64,000 nucleotides of DNA from Pseudomaricurvus sp. HS19 (GTDB lineage Bacteria > Pseudomonadota > Gammaproteobacteria > Pseudomonadales > Cellvibrionaceae), in assembly GCF_009857815.1 (NCBI RefSeq), contig NZ_WVVW01000001.1, positions 186,001 through 250,000 on the forward strand, given 5' to 3'. Position 1 is the first letter of the stretch; every line of letters begins with the position of its first letter. A program made the translations under genes and the position numbers. The notes below the pieces were generated by a model. The model did not search any database, had not been told where the DNA came from, and saw nothing but the letters and a program-made list of their open reading frames with translations. Shown piece after piece: positions 10,226 to 18,536 of this stretch.

Positions 10226-10369
10226 GGTGTGACTCCCTGTTATTGTTATGGAGTTTTGTAGTCCCTGTACGCACTCAGCGCGCCTGTGGCGCCGAACGGA
10301 GTACCGGTGCGGAGGACACTGTAGCAAGATCTGGCGGCGGGTAAAAAGCCTGCGCTGGCAGGCTCCGGA

Positions 10370-11065
10370 TCAGCGGGGGTTTTCGCCCATCCAGTTGAGG
10401 GTCAGGTTGCGAAAACGCTGGGCTTCGAAATAGGCCAGCTCGGGGTCATGTTGCAGCACAGCCTGCAGAATTCGGCGGCGGCCCAGACGCCATTCGTCAA
10501 TACCGAACTGCTCCACAAACTGGTTGGGATTGTCCTTGGCGGTGTACATCTGCATGGCCACCCGGGCGAGCAGTTCCAGCAAGGGACGGCTGCAGATGCG
10601 AAGCAGTGTCTCGCGGAAATCCTGCTCGAAACGGATGACATCTTCTGCGCTGGTAATGGCTTCCAGCTGTGCCAGCAGGGCATCCAGCAGGGGCTTGTGG
10701 CGGGCGTCGTAGCTACCGGCGACGGTGCGGATGATCTCGCAATCCAGCACCACAGACAGCTCGAATGCGTCCCGGTAGCTGATGTCATTGATGCGCATAT
10801 AAGTGGCAAAGGCCCGCTCCATGGCCGCGTCGTCCGGGCGGGTGCCATAGTAACCGCCACCGGGGCCGCGCTTTACGGTCAACAGGCCCTCGTGCTCCAG
10901 CACCCGGGCCGCCTGCTGCACAGTCACGATGCCGACGCCCAGTTGTTCGGCGACTTCATTGAGCGAGCCGATATTGCTGTCGGGCTCTGCTTGCAGGATC
11001 ACTTCCCGCAGGCGTGCGGCGGCATCCTGAACCAGATGGCGTTTCTGCTGTTTGTCCTCTTTCAC
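10370..11065 (-). CDS. GntR family (FadR/FCD subfamily) transcriptional regulator
   Basis: The 231-residue protein has an N-terminal winged helix (GSLNEVAEQLGVGIVTVQQAARVLEHEGLLTVKRGPGGGYY, about residues 33-75) and an all-helical FCD ligand domain (about 85-225). FCD regulators usually bind metal and an organic acid and repress an adjacent catabolic operon. It is divergent from the aldehyde dehydrogenase operon at 11332; the AT-rich gap carries palindromes and a 14-bp direct repeat that look like its operators. The effector is unknown, plausibly an acid made by that operon. Confidence 0.9.
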   Translation of the reverse strand: MKEDKQQKRHLVQDAAARLREVILQAEPDSNIGSLNEVAEQLGVGIVTVQQAARVLEHEGLLTVKRGPGGGYYGTRPDDAAMERAFATYMRINDISYRDAFELSVVLDCEIIRTVAGSYDARHKPLLDALLAQLEAITSAEDVIRFEQDFRETLLRICSRPLLELLARVAMQMYTAKDNPNQFVEQFGIDEWRLGRRRILQAVLQHDPELAYFEAQRFRNLTLNWMGENPR

Positions 11066-11125
11066 GCTCGTTCCCTTCCTGAAGCTATTGTCTGCTGCGC
11101 TGGCGAGAGCATTGTAGCAGTAATT

Positions 11126-11230
11126 ATGTGCACATTATTATTTAATAATAGGCATATAAATAAGTATTAATATGTGTAAATTTGCTAAATAAGCCGTTTT
11201 TCACGCTTTACAGGTAAATAATAGGCATAT
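11126..11230. promoter_or_regulatory. Divergent promoter with probable GntR operators
   Basis: An AT-rich stretch within the GntR/aldehyde dehydrogenase gap holds ATGTGCACAT (a perfect palindrome at 11126-11135), TATTATT-T-AATAATA (11136-11150), and a 14-bp direct repeat AATAATAGGCATAT at 11144-11157 and 11217-11230. The repeat copies are 73 bp apart, close to seven helical turns. These are candidate sites for the adjacent FCD regulator, possibly with DNA looping. Promoter positions themselves are not assigned. Confidence 0.6.
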
Positions 11231-11331
11231 TATAGTCTGCCCCACATCATAACCAATGCTGGCTTTGGCCGGCCCCTGGCTACGCTCGCGGCTGCGGGTA
11301 TGGCCCTGTTTCAGGCAGGAGAGACCCTTCC

Positions 11332-12810
11332 ATGGCATTTTCGCTTCCCGACACCTCCAATCTTCCGCGTTATGTCGCCATTGCTGGCGAAGAGCGTATC
11401 GAACAGGGTTCCGGTATTACCTGGGATCATATCTACCCGGCCAATGGGCAGGTGACGTCGCAACTGAAGCTGGCTGGAGCGGCGGAAGTTGACCTGGCGG
11501 TTAAGGCCGCTCGCGCAGCATTGCCCGGTTGGCGCGCCCTTACCGGTGAGCAGCGCCGCAACCTGTTGCTGAAAGTGGCGGACCTGATTGAGCAGAAGAC
11601 CAAAGATCTGGCGGCGCTGGACACCCTGGGTAATGGCTACCCCTCCATGATCTCGCCCTACACGCCGATGGTGATGGCGCAGCGTTTCCGCTACTACGCG
11701 GGCTGGGCGGACAAGGTTCGGGGCGAGACCCTGGATGCCTGGAACGGTCCGGCCCACAACTATGTGAATTACGAGCCCTATGGCGTTATTGGCGCCATCA
11801 TCCCCTGGAACGGTCCGCTGTTTGCGGCGGCCATGGTGTTGGCACCGGCACTGGCGGCGGGTAACTGTGTGGTTATCAAGGCGCCGGAGCTGGCACCGTA
11901 TTCCGTCATGCGTCTGGCCGAGCTGTTTGAAGAAGCCGGTTTCCCCGCTGGTGTGGTGAACATGGTCTGTGGTGGCCCCGATGTGGGCGAGGCGATTGTT
12001 GCCAGTTCCGGTGTCGACAAGGTGCAGTTTGTGGGCAGTGGCAACACCGCCAAAAAAGTCCTGCAGACTGCCTCCCAGACCCTCAAGCCCTGCGGCCTGG
12101 AACTGGGCGGCAAATCCGCGGTAATCGTTTTTGAAGACGCCAACCTGCAGGATGCGGCCAAGCGCGGCATGAGCGGCGCAGTGAGCGTCAGCGGCCAGGG
12201 TTGCGTCAACGGTACCCGCCTGCTGGTGCAGCGCTCCATCTATGACCAGTTCCTGGCCATGATCCAGGCCATGGCGTCCCACGTGCCACTGGGTGACCCG
12301 CTGCAGCCCACCACCGTTATGGGACCGCTGATCAGCGCCCAGTCGCAGCAGAGGGTAGAAGATATCATCGCCAAAGCCAAAGAGCAGGGCGCCCGTTTGC
12401 TGTGCGGTGGTGATCGCCCGGAAGGTGACTTTGCCGATGGCTTCTACATGCCGCTGACCATCTTTGCCGATGTGGACCCTTCCAGTGACCTGTTCCAGCA
12501 CGAAGTGTTCGGGCCGGTACTCTCCATTACGCCGTTTGATACGGAAGAGGAGGCCATTGCGCTGGCCAACGACAGCGATTACGGGTTGGGCGCTTACGTG
12601 CATACCCAGAACCTGCGTCGTGCCCATCATGTGGCGTCAAAAATGGAAGCGGGTACCGTACAGGTGAACGCGTCCGGCGAGGGCATGCAGCCTTACGCGC
12701 CGTTCGGCGGTTACAAGCAGAGCGGCTATGGCCGTCTCGGCGGTGAACAGGGCCTGCTGGAGTTCCTGCAGGTGAAAAGTGTGTGGATGAATCTGAAACC
12801 AGTGGAATAA
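11332..12810 (+). CDS. NAD(P)-dependent aldehyde dehydrogenase
   Basis: The 492-residue cytoplasmic enzyme of the ALDH superfamily oxidises an aldehyde to the acid. It shows IPWNGPLFAAAMVLAPALAAGN, the catalytic Glu in LELGGKSAVIV, the nucleophilic Cys in GQGCVNGTRL, EVFGPVLSI and the C-terminal FGGYKQSGYGR. It is the first gene of an operon divergent from the GntR regulator and is followed after 5 bases by a CMD-family gene. The substrate is not inferable from sequence; similar enzymes serve aromatic, terpene and alcohol degradation. Confidence 0.93.
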   Translation: MAFSLPDTSNLPRYVAIAGEERIEQGSGITWDHIYPANGQVTSQLKLAGAAEVDLAVKAARAALPGWRALTGEQRRNLLLKVADLIEQKTKDLAALDTLGNGYPSMISPYTPMVMAQRFRYYAGWADKVRGETLDAWNGPAHNYVNYEPYGVIGAIIPWNGPLFAAAMVLAPALAAGNCVVIKAPELAPYSVMRLAELFEEAGFPAGVVNMVCGGPDVGEAIVASSGVDKVQFVGSGNTAKKVLQTASQTLKPCGLELGGKSAVIVFEDANLQDAAKRGMSGAVSVSGQGCVNGTRLLVQRSIYDQFLAMIQAMASHVPLGDPLQPTTVMGPLISAQSQQRVEDIIAKAKEQGARLLCGGDRPEGDFADGFYMPLTIFADVDPSSDLFQHEVFGPVLSITPFDTEEEAIALANDSDYGLGAYVHTQNLRRAHHVASKMEAGTVQVNASGEGMQPYAPFGGYKQSGYGRLGGEQGLLEFLQVKSVWMNLKPVE

Positions 12811-12815
12811 GAATA

Positions 12816-13613
12816 ATGACTCTACTCGACCCAAAAGCGCGCTCGGAGCGTGGCCAGGAACAATTGGAAACGCGGCTGGCCAAGTCCGCCGCTGAACCGG
12901 AAACCCTGTACCAGTCCTCCTGGCGGGATTACATCTTTGCCGAAGTGTGGACGCGGGGCGGGCTCGATCTGCGCGCCCGTTACCTGATTTCCATCGCTAC
13001 CGCGTCCGAGAAGGGCGTCATGAGCGAGCGCCTGTGCGATTACGTGCGTGGTGCACTGGCTACGAATGAACTCAGCCAGCTGGAGCTGCGGGAAGCTGCG
13101 CTGCATTGTGCCATCTACGGTGGCTGGGACAGCGGTGCCGCTGTCGATCAGGCGATCACCAGAGCGGTTGAAGAGCTGGGCCTGACGCAGGAAGGTTTTG
13201 AGCCCATCCGCGCGGAAGCCTGGGACCCGCAGGTGCGACTGCAGGAGGGCGCGGCAGAGTTCCATAATGTCATGACCTTCGGCGGACCACCTCCGGTAGC
13301 GCCCTATTTTGAGGGCGGTATCCTCAACTTCGTGTTTGGTGAAGCCTGGCATCGACCTGGCCTTGATCAGCGCAGCCGTCGCTGGCTGACGCTGGTGGGG
13401 GTTGCCAACTCCTCCGCGGAGACCCCCATCCGCACCCACATTTACGGTGCCATGGCCAGCGGTAACGCCAGCTATGAAGAGATGAATGAGTTTGTGCTGC
13501 AGTACGCCGTACACGCCGGTTGGCCGCGGGCCTCCTACGTGCAGGGCGTGGTGTTTGAAATGGCAGAAAAAGTTAAGAAGGGCCTGACCTGGGACGGCAA
13601 GCCAAAGGAGTAA
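12816..13613 (+). CDS. Carboxymuconolactone decarboxylase (CMD) family protein, two-domain
   Basis: The 265-residue protein contains two CMD/AhpD-like helical repeats: residues about 40-115 (RARYLISIATASEKGVMSERL through ALHCAIYGGWDSGAA) and about 175-260 (RSRRWLTLVGVANSSAETPI through VLQYAVHAGWPRASY). No CxxC redox pair is present, so a peroxiredoxin-type role is unlikely; a lactone or keto-acid decarboxylase/isomerase role is possible. The ATG at 12816 starts 5 bases after the ALDH stop; an upstream in-frame ATG at 12783 would overlap ALDH by 28 bases and has no better signal. It sits in the GntR-linked operon. Confidence 0.82.
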   Translation: MTLLDPKARSERGQEQLETRLAKSAAEPETLYQSSWRDYIFAEVWTRGGLDLRARYLISIATASEKGVMSERLCDYVRGALATNELSQLELREAALHCAIYGGWDSGAAVDQAITRAVEELGLTQEGFEPIRAEAWDPQVRLQEGAAEFHNVMTFGGPPPVAPYFEGGILNFVFGEAWHRPGLDQRSRRWLTLVGVANSSAETPIRTHIYGAMASGNASYEEMNEFVLQYAVHAGWPRASYVQGVVFEMAEKVKKGLTWDGKPKE

Positions 13614-13619
13614 AAACCA

Positions 13620-14384
13620 ATGCAACAAGCAAGTGATATGAGCGGCAAGGCCGCACTGGTAACCGGCGCTGCTTCCGGCCTGGGTCGTGGCACCGCCATC
13701 GCCCTGGCCAAAGCCGGCGCCAATGTGTGTGTGGTGGACCTGAACGAAGACGGGCTGAAAGAGACGGCTGCGGCGATTGCGGAGCTGGGGGTTGAGTGTC
13801 TTGTGCGCCCGGCGGATCTGTCGAAAAAAGAGAATTGCGACGCAGTGGTGGCGGAAAGCGTCGAGAAATTTGGTCGTCTGGATGCTCTCTGCAATGTGGC
13901 TGGCGTGATCTTCTTCAACCACTCCACCGATATGACCCAGGTGCAGTGGGACACCACCATGGCGGTGAACCTGAGCGCCCCGTTCTTCCTGTCGCAGGCG
14001 GCGATTCCCCACCTGCTGGAGCAGAATGGTGCCATTGTGAACGTCACGTCTTCAGCCAGCTTTATGGGTGAGGCCTACGCGGCTGCTTACTGCGCAACCA
14101 AGGCGGGTTTGACCAACCTCACCAAGGCCATGGCCATGGAGTACATGCACAAGCCCATCCGTATCAATGCGGTAGCGCCTGGTGGCATGGTGACCAATAT
14201 TGTCTCCAGCTTTATGAACATGCCGCAGGATCTGGATCACAGCCTCATGGCTCGTTTCAAGCCACTGCGCGGTACCGTGGAAGTGGAGGACGTGGCCAAC
14301 GCGGTGGCGTTTATGGCTTCTGATGCAGCCCGTGGTTACCACGGTAACTGTATCTCCATTGATAACGGTATTACTGCGGGTTAA
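13620..14384 (+). CDS. Short-chain dehydrogenase/reductase (SDR)
   Basis: This is a classical 254-residue SDR: TGAASGLG nucleotide motif, VVDLNEDG after the second strand (Asp favouring NAD), CNVAGV, the VNVTSSAS serine and the YCATK catalytic pair, followed by the usual APGGMVTN loop. It should oxidise or reduce a hydroxyl/keto group with NAD(H). A GGAG lies 12 bases before the ATG, and the gene begins 6 bases after the CMD stop, so it belongs to the same operon. The substrate is unknown. Confidence 0.9.
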   Translation: MQQASDMSGKAALVTGAASGLGRGTAIALAKAGANVCVVDLNEDGLKETAAAIAELGVECLVRPADLSKKENCDAVVAESVEKFGRLDALCNVAGVIFFNHSTDMTQVQWDTTMAVNLSAPFFLSQAAIPHLLEQNGAIVNVTSSASFMGEAYAAAYCATKAGLTNLTKAMAMEYMHKPIRINAVAPGGMVTNIVSSFMNMPQDLDHSLMARFKPLRGTVEVEDVANAVAFMASDAARGYHGNCISIDNGITAG

Positions 14385-14476
14385 CAGCTGCACTGATCCA
14401 TTCCCGGAGCGGAGGCTGCGCGAGCGATTTCGCAGGGGTGCTGCTTTGGGAGTGCATTGAGACAGGAACAACAACT

Positions 14477-15274
14477 ATGAAATGCGGATTTATCGGCCTC
14501 GGCAGCCAGGGTGCTCCCATGGCCCAGGCTATTATCGATGCCGGCTATGAGACTGTGCTCTGGGCGCGTCGCCCGGAATCACTGGAGCCTTACGCCGACA
14601 GCGGTGCCAGCTTTGCCGGCAGTGTGCGGGAGCTGGGTGAACAGGTGCAGTTCTGCGGCATTTGTGTGGTGGACGACAACGGTGTGCGTCAGGTCTGCGA
14701 TGAGCTGATCCCGGCCATGGCCACCGGCGGTTGCATTGCCATCCACTCCACGGTGCACCCGCAGTTGTGTCGGGAGCTGGCGGCTGCTGCCGGTGAGCGT
14801 GGTATTTACCTGATAGATGCCCCGGTCAGCGGTGGCGGCAGTGCCGCTGCCGACAAAACCCTCACTGTGATGGTGGGTGGCAGCGATGAGGCACTGGAGA
14901 AGATGCGCCCGGTGCTGGAGACCTTCAGCGGTTTGCTGATTCACCTGGGTGATGTGGGCGCGGGTCAGATGGCCAAGCTGGTGAACAACTCCATGATGGC
15001 GGCCAATCTTGCCATAGCCCATCAATCGCTGGCTGCCGCAGCTGCACTGGGTGTGGATCGTGACGCTTTCATTCAGTTGGTGAAGGTCAGTAGTGGACGT
15101 AGCTTTGCGTTCGATGTGGGCAGTCGTATCGGTAAGCCTTCCGACTTTGCTCACGGTGCCCGCATGCTCAACAAAGACGTAGGTCTGCTGGGCGAAGCGT
15201 TGGGTGATGATCCCTCTTACCCATTGATTCACGACACCGCGCAGGCCTTCCTCAAGGCGGCGCTGGAAAACTGA
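14477..15274 (+). CDS. Beta-hydroxyacid dehydrogenase (3-hydroxyisobutyrate dehydrogenase-like)
   Basis: The 265-residue enzyme has the N-terminal NAD motif FIGLGSQGAPMAQAI, the substrate-loop signature DAPVSGGGSAAADKTLTVMVGG (seen here as DAPVSGGGSAA), and the catalytic Lys in GAGQMAKLVNNSMM. The family oxidises beta-hydroxyacids or reduces semialdehydes with NAD(P). The start at 14477 is followed directly by the canonical Rossmann strand; a longer frame 13 codons upstream is not family-like. It lies in the GntR-linked operon after a 92-base gap. The natural substrate is not evident. Confidence 0.9.
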   Translation: MKCGFIGLGSQGAPMAQAIIDAGYETVLWARRPESLEPYADSGASFAGSVRELGEQVQFCGICVVDDNGVRQVCDELIPAMATGGCIAIHSTVHPQLCRELAAAAGERGIYLIDAPVSGGGSAAADKTLTVMVGGSDEALEKMRPVLETFSGLLIHLGDVGAGQMAKLVNNSMMAANLAIAHQSLAAAAALGVDRDAFIQLVKVSSGRSFAFDVGSRIGKPSDFAHGARMLNKDVGLLGEALGDDPSYPLIHDTAQAFLKAALEN

Positions 15275-15332
15275 TAACGACGATTCAATAACGAAATTCA
15301 GCACCGGCAAGGCCGGGGCGGGAGAAAAATTT

Positions 15333-16118
15333 ATGACATTTACAACCGAACAATTCAAATTGCAGGATAAGGTTGCTGTGGTCACCGGTGCCGGCGGTCG
15401 CGGCAACAGCATCGGCCGCGCTTACTCCCTGGGACTGGCTGCTGCCGGTGCCGCGGTGGTGGTCGCAGACCTCAACCTGGAAGGTGCCATGGCTGTAGCC
15501 GAAGAGATCAAGGCGGCGGGTGGCAAGGCGCTCGCCGTGCAGGTGGATATTACCGATCCGGAGTCTGTCAAAGCCATGGCGGCCAAGGCCGAAGGCGAGT
15601 TTGGCGGTGTGGACATTCTGGTGAACAACGCCGCCCTCATGGCTGAGCTGAAATCCGAGCAGGCGGTAGACGTCGGCATTGATGAGTGGAACCGCATCAT
15701 GAACGTCAATGTGACTGGTGCGCTGAATTGTGTGCAGGCCATTGTGCCGCTGATGCGCAAGCGCGGCGGTGGCAAGATCGTCAACCAGACCTCCGGTGGT
15801 GCCTTTCCGGCAGTATCCATCTACGGTATCAGCAAGCTGGCTCTGGTAGGTCTGACCACCACGCTGGCAAGGCAGCTGGGTCGCGAGAATATTAATGTTA
15901 ACGCCATTGCCCCGGGTAATGTGACCAGTGATGCGGGCAAACAGCTGGTGCCTGACGATTCACCATTCTTCCAGTTCCTGCAGGCCAGTGTGGCCAAGCG
16001 TGTGCGCGGTGAGCCGGATGAGCTGGTGGGCTCGCTGTTGTTGCTCTGTTCCGATGCTGGTGACTGGATTACCGGTCAGGTGTTGAATGTGGACGGCGGC
16101 TGGGTATTGCGTCCCTGA
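15333..16118 (+). CDS. Short-chain dehydrogenase/reductase (SDR)
   Basis: The 261-residue SDR has an enlarged glycine loop (TGAGGRGNSIGRA), VVVADLNLEG, LVNNAALM, the VNQTSGG serine and YGISK as catalytic Tyr/Lys, ending with GQVLNVDGGWVLRP. Such loops occur in NAD-dependent alcohol dehydrogenases of degradation clusters. It follows the beta-hydroxyacid dehydrogenase by 58 bases with GGGAG 8-12 bases before the ATG, and is followed by a 12-bp hairpin. The substrate is unknown. Confidence 0.9.
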   Translation: MTFTTEQFKLQDKVAVVTGAGGRGNSIGRAYSLGLAAAGAAVVVADLNLEGAMAVAEEIKAAGGKALAVQVDITDPESVKAMAAKAEGEFGGVDILVNNAALMAELKSEQAVDVGIDEWNRIMNVNVTGALNCVQAIVPLMRKRGGGKIVNQTSGGAFPAVSIYGISKLALVGLTTTLARQLGRENINVNAIAPGNVTSDAGKQLVPDDSPFFQFLQASVAKRVRGEPDELVGSLLLLCSDAGDWITGQVLNVDGGWVLRP

Positions 16119-16133
16119 TACATTCTGCCAGTG

Positions 16134-16160
16134 CGATTCGCCCGCGGAGCGGGCGAATCG
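16134..16160. terminator. GC-rich hairpin, possible terminator or processing site
   Basis: There is a perfect 12-bp stem (CGATTCGCCCGC at 16134-16145 with its complement at 16149-16160) and a GGA loop, 15 bases after the SDR stop. No T-run follows, so it may be a weak terminator, an mRNA-stabilising end or an attenuator before the next SDR gene. Confidence 0.55.
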
Positions 16161-16220
16161 GTCTCTCACCTGCAATATTTCCAGCACTGAACAATAATAA
16201 CAATGAGCCAGAGGGAAGCC

Positions 16221-17066
16221 ATGGCCACAGAAAGTCATAACTGCTTTGCGAACAAGTCAGCCCTGATCTTCGGTGGTGGCAACGGAATTGGACGCGCTAT
16301 CGCACTGGAATTTGCCCGCCGTGGAGCCAGAGTGGCGGTGGCGGATATTGATGTCGAAGGTGCGCAGGAGACCGTGGCCAGTATTACCGCCGCCGGTGGA
16401 GAAGCGGCCGTATTTCTGTGCGATGTCACCAGTGATGAGTCTGTTCAGTCAACGATCGAGCAAGCAGAGATGGCATTCGGTGAGATTGATATCGTCGTCA
16501 ACAATGTCGGCGTTATTGTCTCCGGCAATCCTGAGGACGTGCCTCCTGCAGAGTGGCAACGGATTATCGATCTAAACCTGATGCCGGTGGTTCGCAGCAA
16601 TCACATCTTTCTGCCAAAGCTATTGCAACGTGGTCGCGGCCACATCGTGAATACGGCCTCTTTCTCAGGGCTCTACCCCTACGCTTCCAATCGCATTCCC
16701 TACGCCGCCTCCAAGGCAGCAGTGGTCGCACTGTCGGAATCCCTGGCGCTCTACCTGGAGCCCAAAGGTATACGTGTCAGCTGTTTCTGTCCGGGCCCGG
16801 TTATGACCAATGTGATGAAATCCATGAAGAGCTGGTCCGAGGACGCTGTGATGAGTGGGCCCGGCTCTCAGTTTGGTCTGATGAGTGCGGAGCAGTCAGC
16901 CGTGGTGCTGGCGGATGGAATGGAGACCGGGAAAATTTTTATCCCCACCCATGAACAGGTGGTGGAGGTGATGCAGCAACACGCTGCAGACCCGGATGCG
17001 TTTATCCATCAGAAAATTCTGGATATTGCCAGTGGTGACCTGGGGCTGCCCAAGCGACCAGTGTGA
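16221..17066 (+). CDS. Short-chain dehydrogenase/reductase (SDR), longer C-terminus
   Basis: The 281-residue SDR carries FGGGNGIGRAIALEF (the usual Thr of the TGxxxGxG loop is replaced), VADIDVEG, VNNVGVI, NTASFSG, and YAASK as catalytic pair. A C-terminal extension of about 40 residues (IFIPTHEQVVEVMQQHAADP) exceeds the classical size. The ATG at 16221 is preferred to 16203 because GAGGGA lies just before it. It stands between a hairpin and the ndh gene and may be a separate transcript of the same pathway. The substrate is unknown. Confidence 0.86.
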   Translation: MATESHNCFANKSALIFGGGNGIGRAIALEFARRGARVAVADIDVEGAQETVASITAAGGEAAVFLCDVTSDESVQSTIEQAEMAFGEIDIVVNNVGVIVSGNPEDVPPAEWQRIIDLNLMPVVRSNHIFLPKLLQRGRGHIVNTASFSGLYPYASNRIPYAASKAAVVALSESLALYLEPKGIRVSCFCPGPVMTNVMKSMKSWSEDAVMSGPGSQFGLMSAEQSAVVLADGMETGKIFIPTHEQVVEVMQQHAADPDAFIHQKILDIASGDLGLPKRPV

Positions 17067-17143
17067 TACCGCAACACCGTAACGCTAAAGTCCCATACCC
17101 GGGCGGCTTCAGTAGTATTGCACCAGAGCTTGCGCAGGCTATT

Positions 17144-17159
17144 ATGAGTATAAACTCAT
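17144..17159. promoter_or_regulatory. Small inverted repeat before ndh
   Basis: ATGAGT (17144-17149) and ACTCAT (17154-17159) form an inverted repeat with an ATAA spacer, 24 bases before the chosen ndh start. It may be an operator or a leader hairpin; the evidence is limited to symmetry and position. Confidence 0.35.
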
Positions 17160-17183
17160 GGGGAAGCGTTGCAGGCAGGTGCT

Positions 17184-18464
17184 ATGTCAGTTCGTATTCT
17201 GATTGTTGGGGGAGGTGCCGGGGGATTACCGTTGGCCACTCGTCTTGGTAAACGGCTGGGCAAGAAGGGGCTGGCAGATATCACCATGGTGGACTCAGGC
17301 TCAGTCCATGTCTGGAAGCCGCGTTTTCACGAAGTCGCCACCGGGGCTATCGATTCTGACCTGGACGCCGTCGACTATCGTGCACATGCCAGGTTGAATC
17401 ACTACAGTTTTGAGCTGGGAACCCTGACAGCGGTGGACAGGGCTGAGAAGCGGATTACCCTGGCGCCCATCCTCAGTTCCAGCGGTGACACTGTCCTGCC
17501 TGAGCGGAGCCTCGACTACGATATTCTGGTGCTCAGCATCGGGTCCCACGGCAACGATTTCGGTACGCCCGGTGTACGTGAGCACTGTCTGTTCCTCGAT
17601 AGCCGCGAACAGGCCGATCGCTTTCATGAGCGTTTTCTCAACACCTGCATGGCTGCCAACTACTCCTCCGCCGTCATTGAGATAGCCATAGTGGGCGCCG
17701 GTGCCACCGGTGTAGAGCTGGCGGCGGAGATTCACCACGCCGTGGACATGCTCAAGCTCTATGGTCACCAGCACCTGGACCGCAGCAAGCTGCGTGTGCA
17801 CCTGATAGAAGCCTCCCCCCGTATCCTGCCGCCATTGAATGAAAGTATTGCCAAGGCCGCCCATACACAGCTGGAAGCCATGGGAGTGATAGTGCACACA
17901 GGAACCATGGTGAAAGAAGCTACGGCTGAGGGCTTTGTCACCAGCGAGGGCGAGGTCATTGCAGCGGAGTTGCTGGTGTGGGCGGCGGGGATCAAGGCGC
18001 CGGAAATTCTGACCACCCTCGGGCTCGAGACCAACCGGGTAAACCAGCTGGTGGTGTCGCAGGAGCTGCGAACCACAGACCCCTACATCTTTGCCTTCGG
18101 CGATTGTTGCGCCTGCCCGGATGGTCACGGCAAGAACGTGCCACCCCGTGCCCAGTCAGCCCAGCAGATGGCGATCACATTGGCTCGCAACCTGGAACAC
18201 CTGATCGGGATGAAGCCACTGCAACCTTTTGTCTATCGGGATCGCGGTTCGCTGGTGTCTCTGTCCAGCTTTACGTCCGTTGGTAACCTTATGGGCAACC
18301 TGCGTGGCAGCAACTTTTTCGTCGAAGGCTGGCTCGCCCGCATGATGTACATCAGTCTCTATCGCCTGCACCAGGCGGCGCTTTACGGTTGGCCCCGCAC
18401 GTTGATGCTGTTACTGGCCGGGCGGTTTAACCGGCTGGTACGGCCACGGATGAAATTGCATTAA
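17184..18464 (+). CDS. ndh: Type II NADH:quinone oxidoreductase (NDH-2)
   Basis: The 426-residue flavoprotein has the N-terminal FAD motif IVGGGAGGLPLATRLGKRLGKK, a second NADH-binding motif IVGAGATGVELAAEI (about residue 170), FAFGDCCACPD and PPRAQSAQQMA near the quinone side, and a hydrophobic C-terminal tail for membrane attachment. It transfers electrons from NADH to quinone without proton pumping, which would suit the NADH load from the neighbouring dehydrogenases. The start at 17184 was chosen because MSVRILIVGGG fits the family; an upstream in-frame ATG adds only five residues. Confidence 0.92.
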   Translation: MSVRILIVGGGAGGLPLATRLGKRLGKKGLADITMVDSGSVHVWKPRFHEVATGAIDSDLDAVDYRAHARLNHYSFELGTLTAVDRAEKRITLAPILSSSGDTVLPERSLDYDILVLSIGSHGNDFGTPGVREHCLFLDSREQADRFHERFLNTCMAANYSSAVIEIAIVGAGATGVELAAEIHHAVDMLKLYGHQHLDRSKLRVHLIEASPRILPPLNESIAKAAHTQLEAMGVIVHTGTMVKEATAEGFVTSEGEVIAAELLVWAAGIKAPEILTTLGLETNRVNQLVVSQELRTTDPYIFAFGDCCACPDGHGKNVPPRAQSAQQMAITLARNLEHLIGMKPLQPFVYRDRGSLVSLSSFTSVGNLMGNLRGSNFFVEGWLARMMYISLYRLHQAALYGWPRTLMLLLAGRFNRLVRPRMKLH

Positions 18465-18536
18465 CTGCTGCTGGTTATCATCGCCATGGTGCAGGGAACT
18501 GTGTCGCAGCTGGTTGGCATCCGGACGGCTGGTTGT

